DNA from: Apium graveolens
Lineage: Eukaryota > Streptophyta > Magnoliopsida > Apiales > Apiaceae
Reading direction: 5' to 3'
DNA: 64,000 nt
NCBI RefSeq assembly: GCF_009905375.1
Contig: NC_133650.1
Location: 144,096,476-144,160,475 of the forward strand
How positions within the stretch are numbered: position 1 is the first letter of the stretch; every line of letters starts with the position of its first letter. This document shows, piece by piece, positions 10,146-20,320 of this stretch. The notes below the pieces were generated by a model. That model worked only from the letters and a program-made list of their open reading frames with translations, was not told the DNA's origin and made no database searches. The position numbers and the translations under genes were made by a program.

Positions 10146-13100
10146 ATGGCACCTAAGGATTTGATTATAGATGGAGCCAAGTTCGTTCCCAACAACTATA
10201 CTGCAATCCTAAATCATGATGAAGCTCCATCTGAGTTGCACTTTGTGCAAGATCTTCTTGAACACAGTGAAATTGGGTATGCATTGACCCAACCACCAGT
10301 CTTTTCAAGCCAACAAGTTCTGACATTTTGGCGGACTGGGCATTTTGATAATGGTGGTGCTACTGGTACTCCCAGCATTGTTTTTGAAGTCAATGATGTT
10401 GAACATGTGGTAACTCCTGGAACAGTTCGTAAAGCTCTACATTTACCAGAAGGCTGCATTTTCTCAACACCGTAGGAACCAGTTCTACAGCAGCTCATGG
10501 AAAATTTGGGGTATGAAAATAGTTTGGCTAAGCTTGGACAGTTGAAATGAGAACATATCAGAAAGGAATGGAGCTTTTTCTTCGACTGCATCACTAAAGC
10601 CTTCGGGAATAAGTGTTCCAACTTTGATGCCATTCCAATAATGAGTCAGCACATCGGGTATGCTATTATTAATCAAACTCATTTTGATTTTGCAAGTGTT
10701 GTGCTAGGTTTTATAGGGGATAGGATGACAGAGGATAGGAATGTTGTCTACTTTGCTAGATTCTGTCAGCTTATATATAATTTCTGTTGTGTTGATGAAC
10801 CCCAACCTACCACTGACTTATTTGCACCCTTTAAACTTGCAAAACGGGCTTTTAATAACTTGGTAAATGCTGACCTTAAGAAAACGGTGGTTAGACCTTT
10901 ACAGATTCCTCAGTCTGTAAAACAGATCCTGGTAAATGTTGATCCTCAAACCTATAGATCTGTTTATCCTGATGTTCAACCTACCACCACATCCCAAACA
11001 CCACAACAACCATCAAAAAATACCACTCATACATCTATACCTCAATCCTCTATCAGAACACATCTCAAACCTTCACAGATAGCTCAACCTTCATCCTCAG
11101 CACCTACTGTGAAGCCTTCATCTTCCAAGCCCAAAAGAACAATGACTGTCCCTCAGACACCACAGAAGAGAAGGAGGACTGTTCTGAGAGATGAGTCTGA
11201 TAGTGAGGAACAGGTTTCTGTATCGGAACCTGTTGTTAAAGAAGCTGAGAAGGTCCCTTCTCAGAAGGATTCTGGAATTGGGAGATCTAAGCTTCTCAAA
11301 AGGCTTAGAAGAATGACTTATGCTGAATCTCCCAAGGAATCCCCACCTTCAAAGAGATACAAGAAACAGAGAGCTAAAAGGCCAGCTTCTGATGATGAGG
11401 AAGCAGCAGCTAAGGAAGGAGATCAGGAATCTCTGATCTCAAAAGAACCAGAATTTGCTGAAGCTACTGCATCTCCCTCTCCATTGTCCCCAACTCAGGA
11501 AGCTGCTACGGACAAGGAAAACACACCATCTATGTCTCCTGTACATGAAACTGTATCTCCTGTAGACCCAACCATAAGTGCTGAAATTGATATTCACAAC
11601 CTGGTTGTGCCTGAGGTTCTCTACTTAGAAGCTCCAACAGCAATTAATACATCAACACCACCTTTTACTGATGCTAATCAAACTCCAGAATTGTCTACGA
11701 CACCTTCTCTGCATCTAGATGTTGATGATCAGAATATAGGTGAGCATCAGGATATGGCTGTTGATCAGAACTTGGAAACAGATCAGTACTTAGAGGATGA
11801 TGCTGAAGCCTCAATTGCTTTTCATACTGTTATTTTATCAGAAGATGCTGATTCTGTCAGTTCTGATGCTTCAAATGATGATACTACTGGTGATGCTGCT
11901 ATTAATGCAGATGCTGATGAAGCTGGTGCTTCAGGACATGCACCTCAACAAACTGTTCATAAATCTGAACTAGTTAAGAAGTTTGTTACAAGAGCAGCAC
12001 CAGTACCTTGGAGTGAAACTCCTAGAGGACAAGAGTGGAATAAGGAATGGAACTCAGTTACCTTTGTTCCATCTGAAAAGATTCTTGCTGAGAACTTGGC
12101 AAAAACTGATGAAATGTTAATTAATGATGATTTCAAGACACAGCTTCGAGTCACTGCATTGAGTACTAGACATCTTCAAGGTCTCCATTCAACAACTCAT
12201 GCAGAGTTACATAAAATTCAGGAAGAATTGCTCAAGCAAGAAATGACTCAGAAAATTGATAAGAAAAAATTCTTCCAACCTACCTTTGACAGAGTTGCTT
12301 ACATTGAGAAGACCCAAGAGAAGCAACAGTCTCAGATTTATGATATTTTGAAAAATCAAGCTTTTCAGCAATCTCAACTCGACGAAAACCAAGCCTCTGT
12401 GGAATTGCTTGTCTCTCTTCTCTTACCTGCTGATGCCAAAAAGGGGGAGAAAGTAATTAAGTCCAAATGCAAAACTATTAAGACACTGAAGGGGAAGGAT
12501 GATGAAAAAGATGACCAGGGAAACTCTGGAATGGGTGGAGGTCTTGGTCAAGGTAGAAGTTTCTCATCAAGAAGAGCTGAAATTACAAGTCACAGGACAA
12601 GTTCTGATGCTGGAAAAAGAATTACTTCTGCTACTGGTAAAAGGATAAGTTATGATGAACTTTTGGATCTTGATGAAGAAATATCAAGACAGCTATTTCT
12701 GAAAGAAAATCCAGGAATGGACTTTGAGATTCTGATGGAAGAAGAAGCTAGACTTAAGTCAGAAAAAGTCAAATCTAAATCTGAAGCTTCTATTGGTAAA
12801 AAGAAACTTCCAAAGGCCAAAGGCATTGTAATAAATGACAGAACAAATCCTGAAGCAACCAAGGCTAAATCTCAATTGCAGATAGATCCAAGGTCCAAGG
12901 GCAAAGAGAAAGTTGGTGAACCTATCAAGGTTTATGTGCCTCTTATGGATGAAGAAATTACTGTTGAAGATGCTGATCTTGCTCTGACTTCAAGAAAAAT
13001 TTCTAAGACAACCTCTGATATGGTTCAAGTTGTTCAGAGTCAAGATATAGTTAGTTCTGATATCTCAAAGAAGCAAGTAACCTCTGACATAGCTCAAGTT

Positions 13101-13937
13101 GACTTGATATCAGAAGATAAATCAAAGGAAACCTCTGACATTGCTCATGTTAAACCTTCAAAGATACTCCTACCAGGATTCATCAAAGCCAAACAGACTC
13201 AACCTTTGAAGACTATTGTAAGTGGTTTTGAAGCAAGAGTGGTTACTAGAAAGGAAGCAAGAGGTAAATCTGGATTGGGTAGTGTTGATGAAAGAAGAGT
13301 ACAGAACACAACCAATGATCCAACTTCCTTAAGTGCACCAGGTATTAGAGCAACTCCTGAAAGATTGAATCAACTAGAATCTGTACATATGGTTTACTAT
13401 ACCTACTTGAGAGAACACATCTTGTTGTACTTCATGACAGATTGTAGGGTTTATCATATAAGGGAAAATGCCATTCCACTGAAGTATTTTGAAGAATTGG
13501 AACATGTATTATTCTTACTTCAAGTGAATGACAAAATAACAGAAAGTGCTGCAAACTATTTGAAGAGTCAAATTCAGAAACAGAAAAGGCTTTATTCTGT
13601 TAAGTCTGACAGCATATATCTTCCAAAGTACATAGATCACAAGGGTGATATTGTTGAGATGAAGCCTAACTCTGCTAAGATTATAACTACCTTTCTGGGT
13701 TACTAGGCTGTGGAATTCAATCTTGAGTCTGACAAGTCGTATTTGATCAGACTGGATCAGGACATAAGGAAAGCTAAAATTAATGATCTCAGGGCTGCAA
13801 TCTTTCAAACTACTGAAGATTCTGCAGAACTTAAAGATGCTAAAAGGAGGATGATTGATGAACTCAGATATGCTGAGAGATGTTTGTTAAAGAATTATCT
13901 CAGAACAAAGCCTGACATCAGAGAGATCAGAAAGTGA
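10146..13937 (+). pseudogene. Sire-1 env-position ORF (1263 codons) with three in-frame stops
   Basis: A single frame runs from the ATG at 10146 (MAPKDLIIDG) to the TGA at 13935, broken by TAG 10473, TGA 10548 and TAG 13704. It lies where Sireviruses carry their so-called env-like ORF. The order is: a folded-looking N-terminal domain of ~240 residues (words GYALTQPP, FIGDRM, RFCQLIY), a Ser/Pro/Thr/Lys-rich low-complexity middle, a Gln/Lys-rich probable coiled coil near 12200-12400, a segment LVSLLLPADAKKGEK, more charged linker, and a C-terminal domain. I see no signal peptide or clear membrane span, so an envelope role is not supported by this sequence. Sire-2 carries a homologous, also broken, copy. 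Function unknown. Confidence 0.85.
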
Positions 13938-14127
13938 AGCCAAGTCAAGATCTACAACTGCTCAAATTCTGATATGAATACAGACTGAAGTTGTTATCAG
14001 AAGTTAAAGTTGGTAAAGCTTTAAAGACTGTAAGTTGTAGTTATCTAGTCAAATTCTCATGCATTTGTACTTAATGTTTTTGACATCATCAAATATCTAT
14101 TAACTTGTATATTATGCTAATTTACAA
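13938..14127 (+). other. Sire-1 3' untranslated segment
   Basis: Short AT-rich stretch after the env-position ORF, leading into the polypurine tract. No gene seen. Confidence 0.6.
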
Positions 14128-14139
14128 GTTGGGGGAGAT
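14128..14139 (+). other. Sire-1 polypurine tract
   Basis: GTTGGGGGAGAT lies immediately before the TGTTAGATA start of the 3' LTR at 14140. The same tract occurs in reverse complement at 28744 for Sire-2. It primes plus-strand DNA synthesis in this class. Confidence 0.85.
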
Positions 14140-14153
14140 TGTTAGATATATTT
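14140..14153 (+). repeat. Sire-1 3' LTR, first 14 bases
   Basis: TGTTAGATATATTT; interrupted here by Gypsy-A and continued at 27925. Positions 14149-14153 (TATTT) form the left target duplication of Gypsy-A. Confidence 0.93.
14149..14153. repeat. Target site duplication of Gypsy-A, left (TATTT)
   Basis: TATTT directly abuts the 5' LTR start and is repeated at 27920-27924. Removing the element and one copy rejoins the Sire-1 LTR in register with the Sire-2 LTR. Confidence 0.97.
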
Positions 14154-16322
14154 TGTAATAACCCCCAAAATTTTGAACTTTTTGTAACCCTTGTAAATAG
14201 TATTTTAGCTGAATGAGAAAACTTTTCATGCCACACTATGTAGGGGTTCTATTATGGATATTCTGAGATTTTATTAGTACTCTATATGGTATATGAGTGT
14301 ATGTAAAGATCGTCAGAATCCAATTCCGAACACTCGGGTTTTTCCCGGAAATACACTAGATACGGAGAGAATTGAGTATAAGGTAACAGGATAAAAATGA
14401 TTTAAATTAAAGGATTATAATAGAGGATCATAAAAAGGAATATAATGTATTGAGAAAGGTTATGGGAACCTAAGTAATAAGATCCCGGGTATGATCCTTC
14501 AAACGATAAACGAAAACGAAAGTTAAGCGAACCGTATAACAGATCAACGGTCATTAGGCAAACAATTAGGAAGTTAATCAAAGGGATTAGAGAGAGTGAT
14601 GTCACCCAACCAATGAGAAGAGGACAAGGAGGGAAAGATGACATCACAACATGACATAGGCATGACATGGGAAGGAAGAAGATTTGGTGGATTTTTAACC
14701 ACACAAAATCAAGGTTAAATTGGTAATTAACCAAAAACAAAACAAAACCAAATCAACCAAGCCAAATAATTCATTCTTCATCAAAACAAAAAAAAAAGAA
14801 ACCAAGGCATTATTCTTCAATTGCTCTCGGCTTTTTACTATTCCAAAGGCAAGAAATTTCAAAAATTCAAGATCCAAGCTTCCTAAATTGGTGAGTTAAT
14901 TCCCTAATCATCCTTATGCATAGTTAGGGCTATATCATGAGTTTAAGCCATCAATTCTTTCTCAATCTTCTTCATTAAATCAATGAAGAAGACAATGAAT
15001 AGTGTTTTCAAGTTTTTAACTTGAAATTTTTCTTGTTTTCCTTTAAGATCCAAGCATCCCTAAGACTTCTCAAAGCTTCTTAAGGCTTCCTAGCTACTCC
15101 CACCACTTCAAGGAAGGTATATCATCTCCAAACCCTAGATTCCTATGTTTATTAAGATGATTTTGGTTATTATGGTGATATTGTAGCTTAATGTTTGTGG
15201 TTTAGAGTTTGGGTAGAAGTGGTATTGAAATGGAATGGTAAATCTTGTTGTTTTGGTTAAAAGAATATAGTATAGTTAAATTCAAGCTTAGGCATAAGCA
15301 TGAATGTTAAAAATTGAATTGATTGGGGCTGTTATGATGTGATAAGGATGGATGTTGGTTGTATGATTGATTTGAGGTTGAATTGGGATGGTTTTTGAAT
15401 GGTTTAAAATTGGGAAATCGCGAAAACATAGCCGTCGTAACGTCCGATTTTCTTTAGACTGTTTTTGTGCATAACATTAGGACCCGAGAACCCCCTGCTA
15501 GATTATTACCATTGCCATGTCTAGATAGCTCGTGTTACGAGCTTCGTTTTGATATGTAGTTCGTTCGATTCCGATGCACGGTTTAGGAGAAACGACCGTT
15601 TCAAGTAACGGCATTTCGCGAACGAAACATTTCCCCTCGCCTTACTTTGAAACCTTAGTTAAGGACCTTAAATGACTAATTGGGGTAAGAAACATTTATG
15701 GTAAGTGTGTTAGGCAGTTGGTAAGACACTCGCGAAGGAATCGTCTTAAAACTCGTAAAGGTTAAATTATTAAAAATGGTGGAGCCGAGGGTACTCGAGT
15801 GACTTAAGAGAATCAATAAGCGCAAAACAAGCGTTAGAGTCTAAGTTAGTTAAAGTATAGATTTACAAGTGACTTTGGTTTAATTCCAACTTACTTGTTT
15901 TTTATAGGTTACCAGACTCGTCCCGAGCCTTTTATCACCCCAAGTCGCTCAGGCAAGTTTTCTAACCGTTATATTGTTGTTGTGATATATATATGTATAT
16001 GCATCATCTTGTGATAGATGCATGTTGGTTAATTAGCAAATTTTGCGATATATTGAAGCATGCTGATATGGTATATATATATGCATGCCTGTTTCGTATT
16101 GTTGCCATATATATCTGTTGGTTCAGTTGATAATATCTATGCTAGAGGATAGCAGTAAATTGCATATACCCTTATTATAAGGACCCAAAAGGTGAAAACA
16201 TTTTCTAAAACCGGGAGTCGAGGATCCCGAGTAGATTTTGTATATATGTATATATATATATAATTATATATATATGGTTATAGTTTTCAAAACTATTAAT
16301 CGAATAAGGGTTATTCGATAAC

Positions 16323-16545
16323 TTTATATTATTTATTGAATATTATTTCGAATATTCATCCAAGGACTTATGACTCCTTTATTTTATTATTGAATATTAT
16401 TTCGAATATTCATTCGAGGGCTTATGACTCAGTTTATATTATTTAATGATTATTAATTGGATAGTCATTTGAGGATGTATTGACTCCTTTATTTTATTTA
16501 ATGAATATTATTTATAATATTCATTCGAGGTATTATGACTCCGCT
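16323..16545 (+). repeat. Four ~55 bp imperfect tandem units in the Gypsy-A 5' LTR
   Basis: Each unit has the pattern TTTATTTTATT...GAATATTATTTCGAATATTCATTCGAGG...TTATGACTCC. GAATATT...AATATTC inside each unit is self-complementary. The same array is in the 3' LTR (26123-26345) and, with 56 bp units, in Gypsy-B. Confidence 0.9.
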
Positions 16546-17059
16546 TATTATTTAAATATATTCTTTATTTTATTAAAGAATAAGGTGTCAATAATCAAAC
16601 TTATTTTCGATTATTCAAATAAAGATAGTACTTTCATATAAGTATATCTTTGGTTATTTAATATCCATTTCAAGTATAAGTTTTAATACTTCTACTTCGA
16701 TTACTTTTATAAGGATTATCTTTATGAGAATATTATTTAAATAATAATATTCAGACATTTTCTAAATATATTGGGACTGATTTACTTCATTAAATCAGCA
16801 TTACTCCAAACACTCTTTAAAGTATTTTCGAGTCTTCAAAATGATTTTTAAAAGTTAGAGCGGATCCCAAAACTCTTTTTTTTTTATATTTAAGATCTTC
16901 CTTTTAAAAAGGGGATTTAAATACTCGCTCAAAACCTGAGGGATCCGGCTCTATGGTGTATTTTATATTCGCAATAAGGTTGCAGTTTTGGTAAATGAAT
17001 TGATTACTTACCCAACGTTCGGGAAGTAAGTCCATCTATTGAGTCGGCATAAGCAACAT

Positions 17060-17138
17060 GGGCTCAGTGGGCGTCCATGATAGTGTAAGTGGCTCAGTGG
17101 GAGTCCATCAAATGCATAAGTGGCTGAGTGGCAGTCCA
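17060..17138 (+). repeat. Three ~30 bp spaced copies of a TGGCTCAGTGGG-type motif
   Basis: GGGCTCAGTGGGCGTCCAT (17060), TGGCTCAGTGGGAGTCCAT (17090) and TGGCTGAGTGGCAGTCCA (17121). The triplet is kept in both LTRs of Gypsy-A (26860 region) and both LTRs of Gypsy-B (47820 and 57560 regions). It resembles a pol III A box but has no B box nearby. Confidence 0.85.
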
Positions 17139-17654
17139 GCATAAGGTCCTATTGTGGCCAGGGTGATGACCAGTGGGGAATTCGTCCATCTACTAGTAGA
17201 AAAGGTTACTTATTGGTATCTTTGCCTGATCAGCGAGATATCTGGTTTATGCCAAAATTCTTTTCCTTTCCAAAATTCATTGGATGTTCCAAACTCTGTT
17301 CATACTTTACATGACAGAGGTTTTCAGGAAATATATAAAGAAGATGTGTATGTGGATATATATATATATATATCAGAACTTAATGAAGTATATCATAACT
17401 TCATTTCCTTTAATAATATTTCAAAGATTTAATCTATTCAAATCTTGTCTTGTAGTCTCATCTATGTGATGAACTGTTGAAAGCTCATTATACTTTGAAC
17501 AGTGGTAATTCAAGTAGCTTTATAAATGATATAAGTGTAGTGAAGTATTTGGTAACTTCATCCCTTGTTTTTACTTATATCTACTAAGTAATTATCTTAC
17601 ACATGATAAAAGATTCTAGTAAGTATCCATTTAGATACTTATATTATTGTTATC

Positions 17655-17668
17655 ACTATATATTATCT
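17655..17668 (+). promoter_or_regulatory. Candidate core promoter (TATA) of Gypsy-A
   Basis: CACTATATATTATC lies ~65 bases before the first ATG of the putative leader exon, followed by GCTCACTCTTGC and CACACAACAACAG. Gypsy-B has a TATA-like sequence and the same CACAACAACAG leader at the matching site. This sets the start of R near 17690 by inference. Confidence 0.5.
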
Positions 17669-17728
17669 TGCGAGCTGTAAGGCTCACTCTTGCTTTATTT
17701 CTTCATCACACAACAACAGTTAGGAAAG

Positions 17729-17815
17729 ATGGCCAGACTCCAGCAGACCCAGCGCAAGCGCGTGGGAAGCGTCCCGCGTCTTTCCGATGATGTTGTGGCT
17801 GCTATAGCTGCAGAG
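17729..17815 (+). CDS. Putative LTR-borne leader exon (29 codons) of an accessory ORF, Gypsy-A
   Basis: The frame starts ATGGCCAGACTCCAG (MARLQQTQRKRVGSVP...) and reaches GCAGAG, immediately followed by GTAGAT, a plausible though weak splice donor. It is the first ATG after the presumed transcript start. Joined to the AG at 18310-18311 it enters the extra ORF at 18312 in phase. The 3' LTR copy (27529-27615) and both Gypsy-B LTRs keep the open frame and donor, with protein-level similarity (R-V/I-G-x-V-P ... V-x-A-A-I/V-A-E) despite changed bases. That pattern suggests selection on the peptide. If unspliced, the frame stops a few codons later. Confidence 0.5.
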
Positions 17816-18127
17816 GTAGATCTATTGGTAGATCAGGCATTCTATTTTTGAGAATCAAATTATGTATAATTATAACTTGTGACAGATAATGGCAATTAAC
17901 TGGAAATTTATCAAGTAATCATTTTGGGTTGTAATAACTTTAAATTGTGGATTCAAAGACTTGTACTTATTTCAATTTCATCTCTGAGACTATAATGGGT
18001 TGTGGTGTGTGTTAGTGTGGGGTCACAGCATAAGGTTATTTATTATTAATTAAGTGAAGTGATATTGTGGAAAGAAAGACCGTGACGACCCGGATCCCCG
18101 ACCCCGGATCTGGGGGTGTTACAGAAA

Positions 18128-18139
18128 TGGTATCAGAGC
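18128..18139 (+). other. Gypsy-A primer-binding site (initiator Met tRNA)
   Basis: TGGTATCAGAGC begins four bases after the LTR end and is complementary to the 3' end of plant initiator methionine tRNA, the usual primer in this group. The proposed intron 17816-18311 would remove it. Confidence 0.95.
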
Positions 18140-18311
18140 TAAGCGTTATAAACCTCAGAGATGATGCGACGATATAATAACAAACTTACAAAGATAATAA
18201 GAACTCTTGCCAAGTTCATGGTCGGACTACTTAAAGTAGTGCTGATAGTTAAAACCCTTACGGGAACCCTTATAAGTATCATGATAGTAACTTAGCTCGT
18301 TTAATGTGTAG

Positions 18312-19049
18312 GCGCCTGTGATAGAGGACCCTGAGATGTTCGAGCGTGAGCATGATGAGGCACTGCTAGATGTTGAGGATCAGGAGGAGCCTGAGATGGA
18401 GGAGGATGAGGAGGACCCCTCAGAGGAGTCAGAGACGGAGGTCATTGCTATTTCAGATAAGGAGGACCCCTCAGAGGAGTCAGAGACAGAGGTCATTCTT
18501 ATTCCAGAGGAGGAGGACCCGGATGAGGTCCCAGTAGCTGAGGAGCATGTCGGACCTATGGTAGTGTATGCTGGTACCCCTTTACCCACACTTCCGGTGG
18601 TCAGAGCTCCTACCCCTCCACCACTATCTTGGATTCCCGATGGTGACAGCTCAGAGACCCATACTTCCGAGCCTAGGCAGACCGAGGAGGCACCCTCAGC
18701 TGCTCCGGATTCACCACCTCTTGACCCTGCCCACAGGCAGTCTTCGTTAGCTCATGGATATGTTCAGGATGTTCTGAGGACCCGAGTGGCTGTTGCCGAG
18801 GCCCGACTGGATGAGGCCAGGAGGGAGTTGGATACGGAGAGGGCGGGTAGGCGTACCCGAGCTTATGAGACTAGGGCTTCTATACCCCGATCCTTGAGGA
18901 GGGAGCTTACGGGGATAGAGCTCACGTCCCGAGCGAGACTCAGATCTCTCCAGGAGGACAGGCATGGTAGGATCTCCAGGCGGCAGGCCGACTACATTTT
19001 CCGTCGTGCGATGGAAAGGGTATGGGAGCTGACCCGCTCCGGTGTGTGA
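18312..19049 (+). CDS. Extra ORF upstream of gag in Gypsy-A (unknown acidic/basic protein)
   Basis: The frame opens at 18312, directly after an in-frame TAG (18309-18311) whose AG could be a splice acceptor; the first ATG is several codons in, so the start is probably supplied by splicing from 17815. The product (245 residues plus 29 from the leader) has an acidic N-terminal half with two copies of a 17-residue unit (DPSEESETEV, coding repeats 51 bp apart at 18411 and 18462), a Pro-rich middle, then a basic Arg-rich helix-forming C-terminus (EARLDEARRELDTERAGRR). I recognise no family. Gypsy-B has a decayed counterpart at ~49281-49471. It is not gag, which starts at 19463. Confidence 0.55.
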   Translation, partial: APVIEDPEMFEREHDEALLDVEDQEEPEMEEDEEDPSEESETEVIAISDKEDPSEESETEVILIPEEEDPDEVPVAEEHVGPMVVYAGTPLPTLPVVRAPTPPPLSWIPDGDSSETHTSEPRQTEEAPSAAPDSPPLDPAHRQSSLAHGYVQDVLRTRVAVAEARLDEARRELDTERAGRRTRAYETRASIPRSLRRELTGIELTSRARLRSLQEDRHGRISRRQADYIFRRAMERVWELTRSGV

Positions 19050-19462
19050 TTCAGGATTGACGATGGAATAGTCTAGTTGTCTAGTTAGCCGAGGCCTTAG
19101 TAAGAGCCAATTTTCCGGGATAGTTGACTTGTATATAGCATCCCTTTTTCTGACTAGACAGATAGACTCTTGTGTATCACTTTTGGGACAGATGGCGGTA
19201 GCACTGTTGTACTTTTGACCAGATCAAACTATGTATTTCTCGCATTATGTATATATTTGTTTCCTTTCGGTTCAGTTCCATAGTGACGAGATCACTATTT
19301 TTATCATTATTATTACTGCACTTCGTATTAGAACTGTCATAAAATAATAGAATTGCGATATACGCTCTCCCCATTATAAGAGCTGTGCAAGGCACAATGT
19401 TGTATATGATTGTGACCTAACGTTGGATTTCCCAATAATAATTTTTTTTTATTATCAGAATC
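19050..19462 (+). other. Gypsy-A spacer between extra ORF and gag
   Basis: AT-rich, with no plus-strand frame of note. It ends TTTTTTATTATCAGAATC before the gag ATG; the TTATTATCAG could be an acceptor, but there is no other evidence. Confidence 0.6.
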
Positions 19463-20320
19463 ATGCCGCCAAGAAAGATTGGAACTAGGGCGAACCCTGG
19501 ATCTGAGGACCAGGGAAGCCATAACCAGGATGATAGGAACCAGGAACACAGTGAAGAGGAAGATGAGGATTATGTGGAACAGGATGACTCCCTGTATGAA
19601 GAGGAAGAGGAAACATATGATGTTGAGGGATTTGAGATAGAGGCTGAAGAAGGAGAAACTGAGGTTGAGCAACCAGTACCAAACCCAGGCATGGATCCCA
19701 TGGGCCAGTTCATGCAACTCCTAAGGCAGAATTTGGAACGTCAACCCAACCCACCCCCTCAAGGAAATAACAATACTGTGGCAAACTCTTTCAGGGCTTT
19801 TAAGTCCCTTAAGCCCCCTGAGTTCCACGGATCAGCCGACCAAGTTGAGGCAAGGGCATGGTTAAAGGAAATGGAGAAATCCTTTGAGATTTTGAGTACC
19901 GATGAGGCACAGAAGACTGTGTTTGCTACCTACCTTCTGAAAGGAGAAGCTAACTACTGGTGGGAGGCCAAGAAAAACATGGAGACAGATGCTATTATAA
20001 CCTGGGAGAGATTCAGTCAGTTGTTTCTGGGAAAGTATTTCCCGAGGTTTATGGAAAACCAGATGGAGCTCAAGTTCTTGGAGCTAAAGCAGAATAACTT
20101 GTCTGTAGCAGAGTACGAAGTGAAATTTACTGAGTTATCAAGGTTTGTGCCGGAGTTTGTGATCACCGAGGAAAAGAAAGCTAGGAGGTTTCAGCAGGGA
20201 CTGAAACCGTGGATTCAGAATAGGGTGGCAATCCTTGAGCTTACGGACTATGCCACTCTGGTGCAAAAGGCAACGATTGTAGAAGTCGGAAGTGAACAGA
20301 TGCAGAAGGAAAGCCAGTAA
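19463..20320 (+). CDS. gag: Gypsy-A gag (capsid part)
   Basis: Starts [13 protein letters not shown], passes a Glu/Asp-rich stretch (residues ~25-75), then the retrotransposon gag (capsid) domain from about residue 105: [56 protein letters not shown]. It assembles the particle that carries the RNA. The frame ends TAA at 20318-20320, just before two zinc knuckles that are read in the next frame (20326 on). In related elements gag continues through the knuckles into pol, so a small indel has probably split this one. A programmed shift cannot be excluded. Confidence 0.93.
   Translation: MPPRKIGTRANPGSEDQGSHNQDDRNQEHSEEEDEDYVEQDDSLYEEEEETYDVEGFEIEAEEGETEVEQPVPNPGMDPMGQFMQLLRQNLERQPNPPPQGNNNTVANSFRAFKSLKPPEFHGSADQVEARAWLKEMEKSFEILSTDEAQKTVFATYLLKGEANYWWEAKKNMETDAIITWERFSQLFLGKYFPRFMENQMELKFLELKQNNLSVAEYEVKFTELSRFVPEFVITEEKKARRFQQGLKPWIQNRVAILELTDYATLVQKATIVEVGSEQMQKESQ

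Larger units (their letters stand above)
14154..18123 (+). repeat. Gypsy-A 5' LTR (3970 bp)
   Basis: Runs from TGTAATAACCCCC to GGGGGTGTTACA, with TGT/ACA termini. It contains (TA)n runs near 16065 and 16245, four imperfect ~55 bp units (16323-16545), a triplicated TGGCTCAGTGGG-type motif (17060-17138), a TATA-like CACTATATATTATC near 17655, and a short ORF with a splice-donor-like end (17729-17815). The TATA position puts the likely transcript start near 17690, leaving an unusually long U3. Minus-strand ORFs at 14402-14877 recur in the 3' LTR and are not considered genes. Confidence 0.95.

Noticed and set aside
14402..14877. Minus-strand ORFs of 112 and 60 codons, repeated at 24204-24679 and, on the other strand, at 1615-1999
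   Set aside because: They recur because the LTR recurs; there is no recognisable domain or promoter, and stop positions and lengths vary in the left-edge copy.
17090..17138. Possible tRNA gene from the TGGCTCAGTGGG motif
   Set aside because: There is no B box, no cloverleaf and no acceptor stem; it is a repeated LTR motif.
18128..18139. tRNA-like sequence after the LTR
   Set aside because: It is the primer-binding site, complementary to tRNA, not a tRNA gene.
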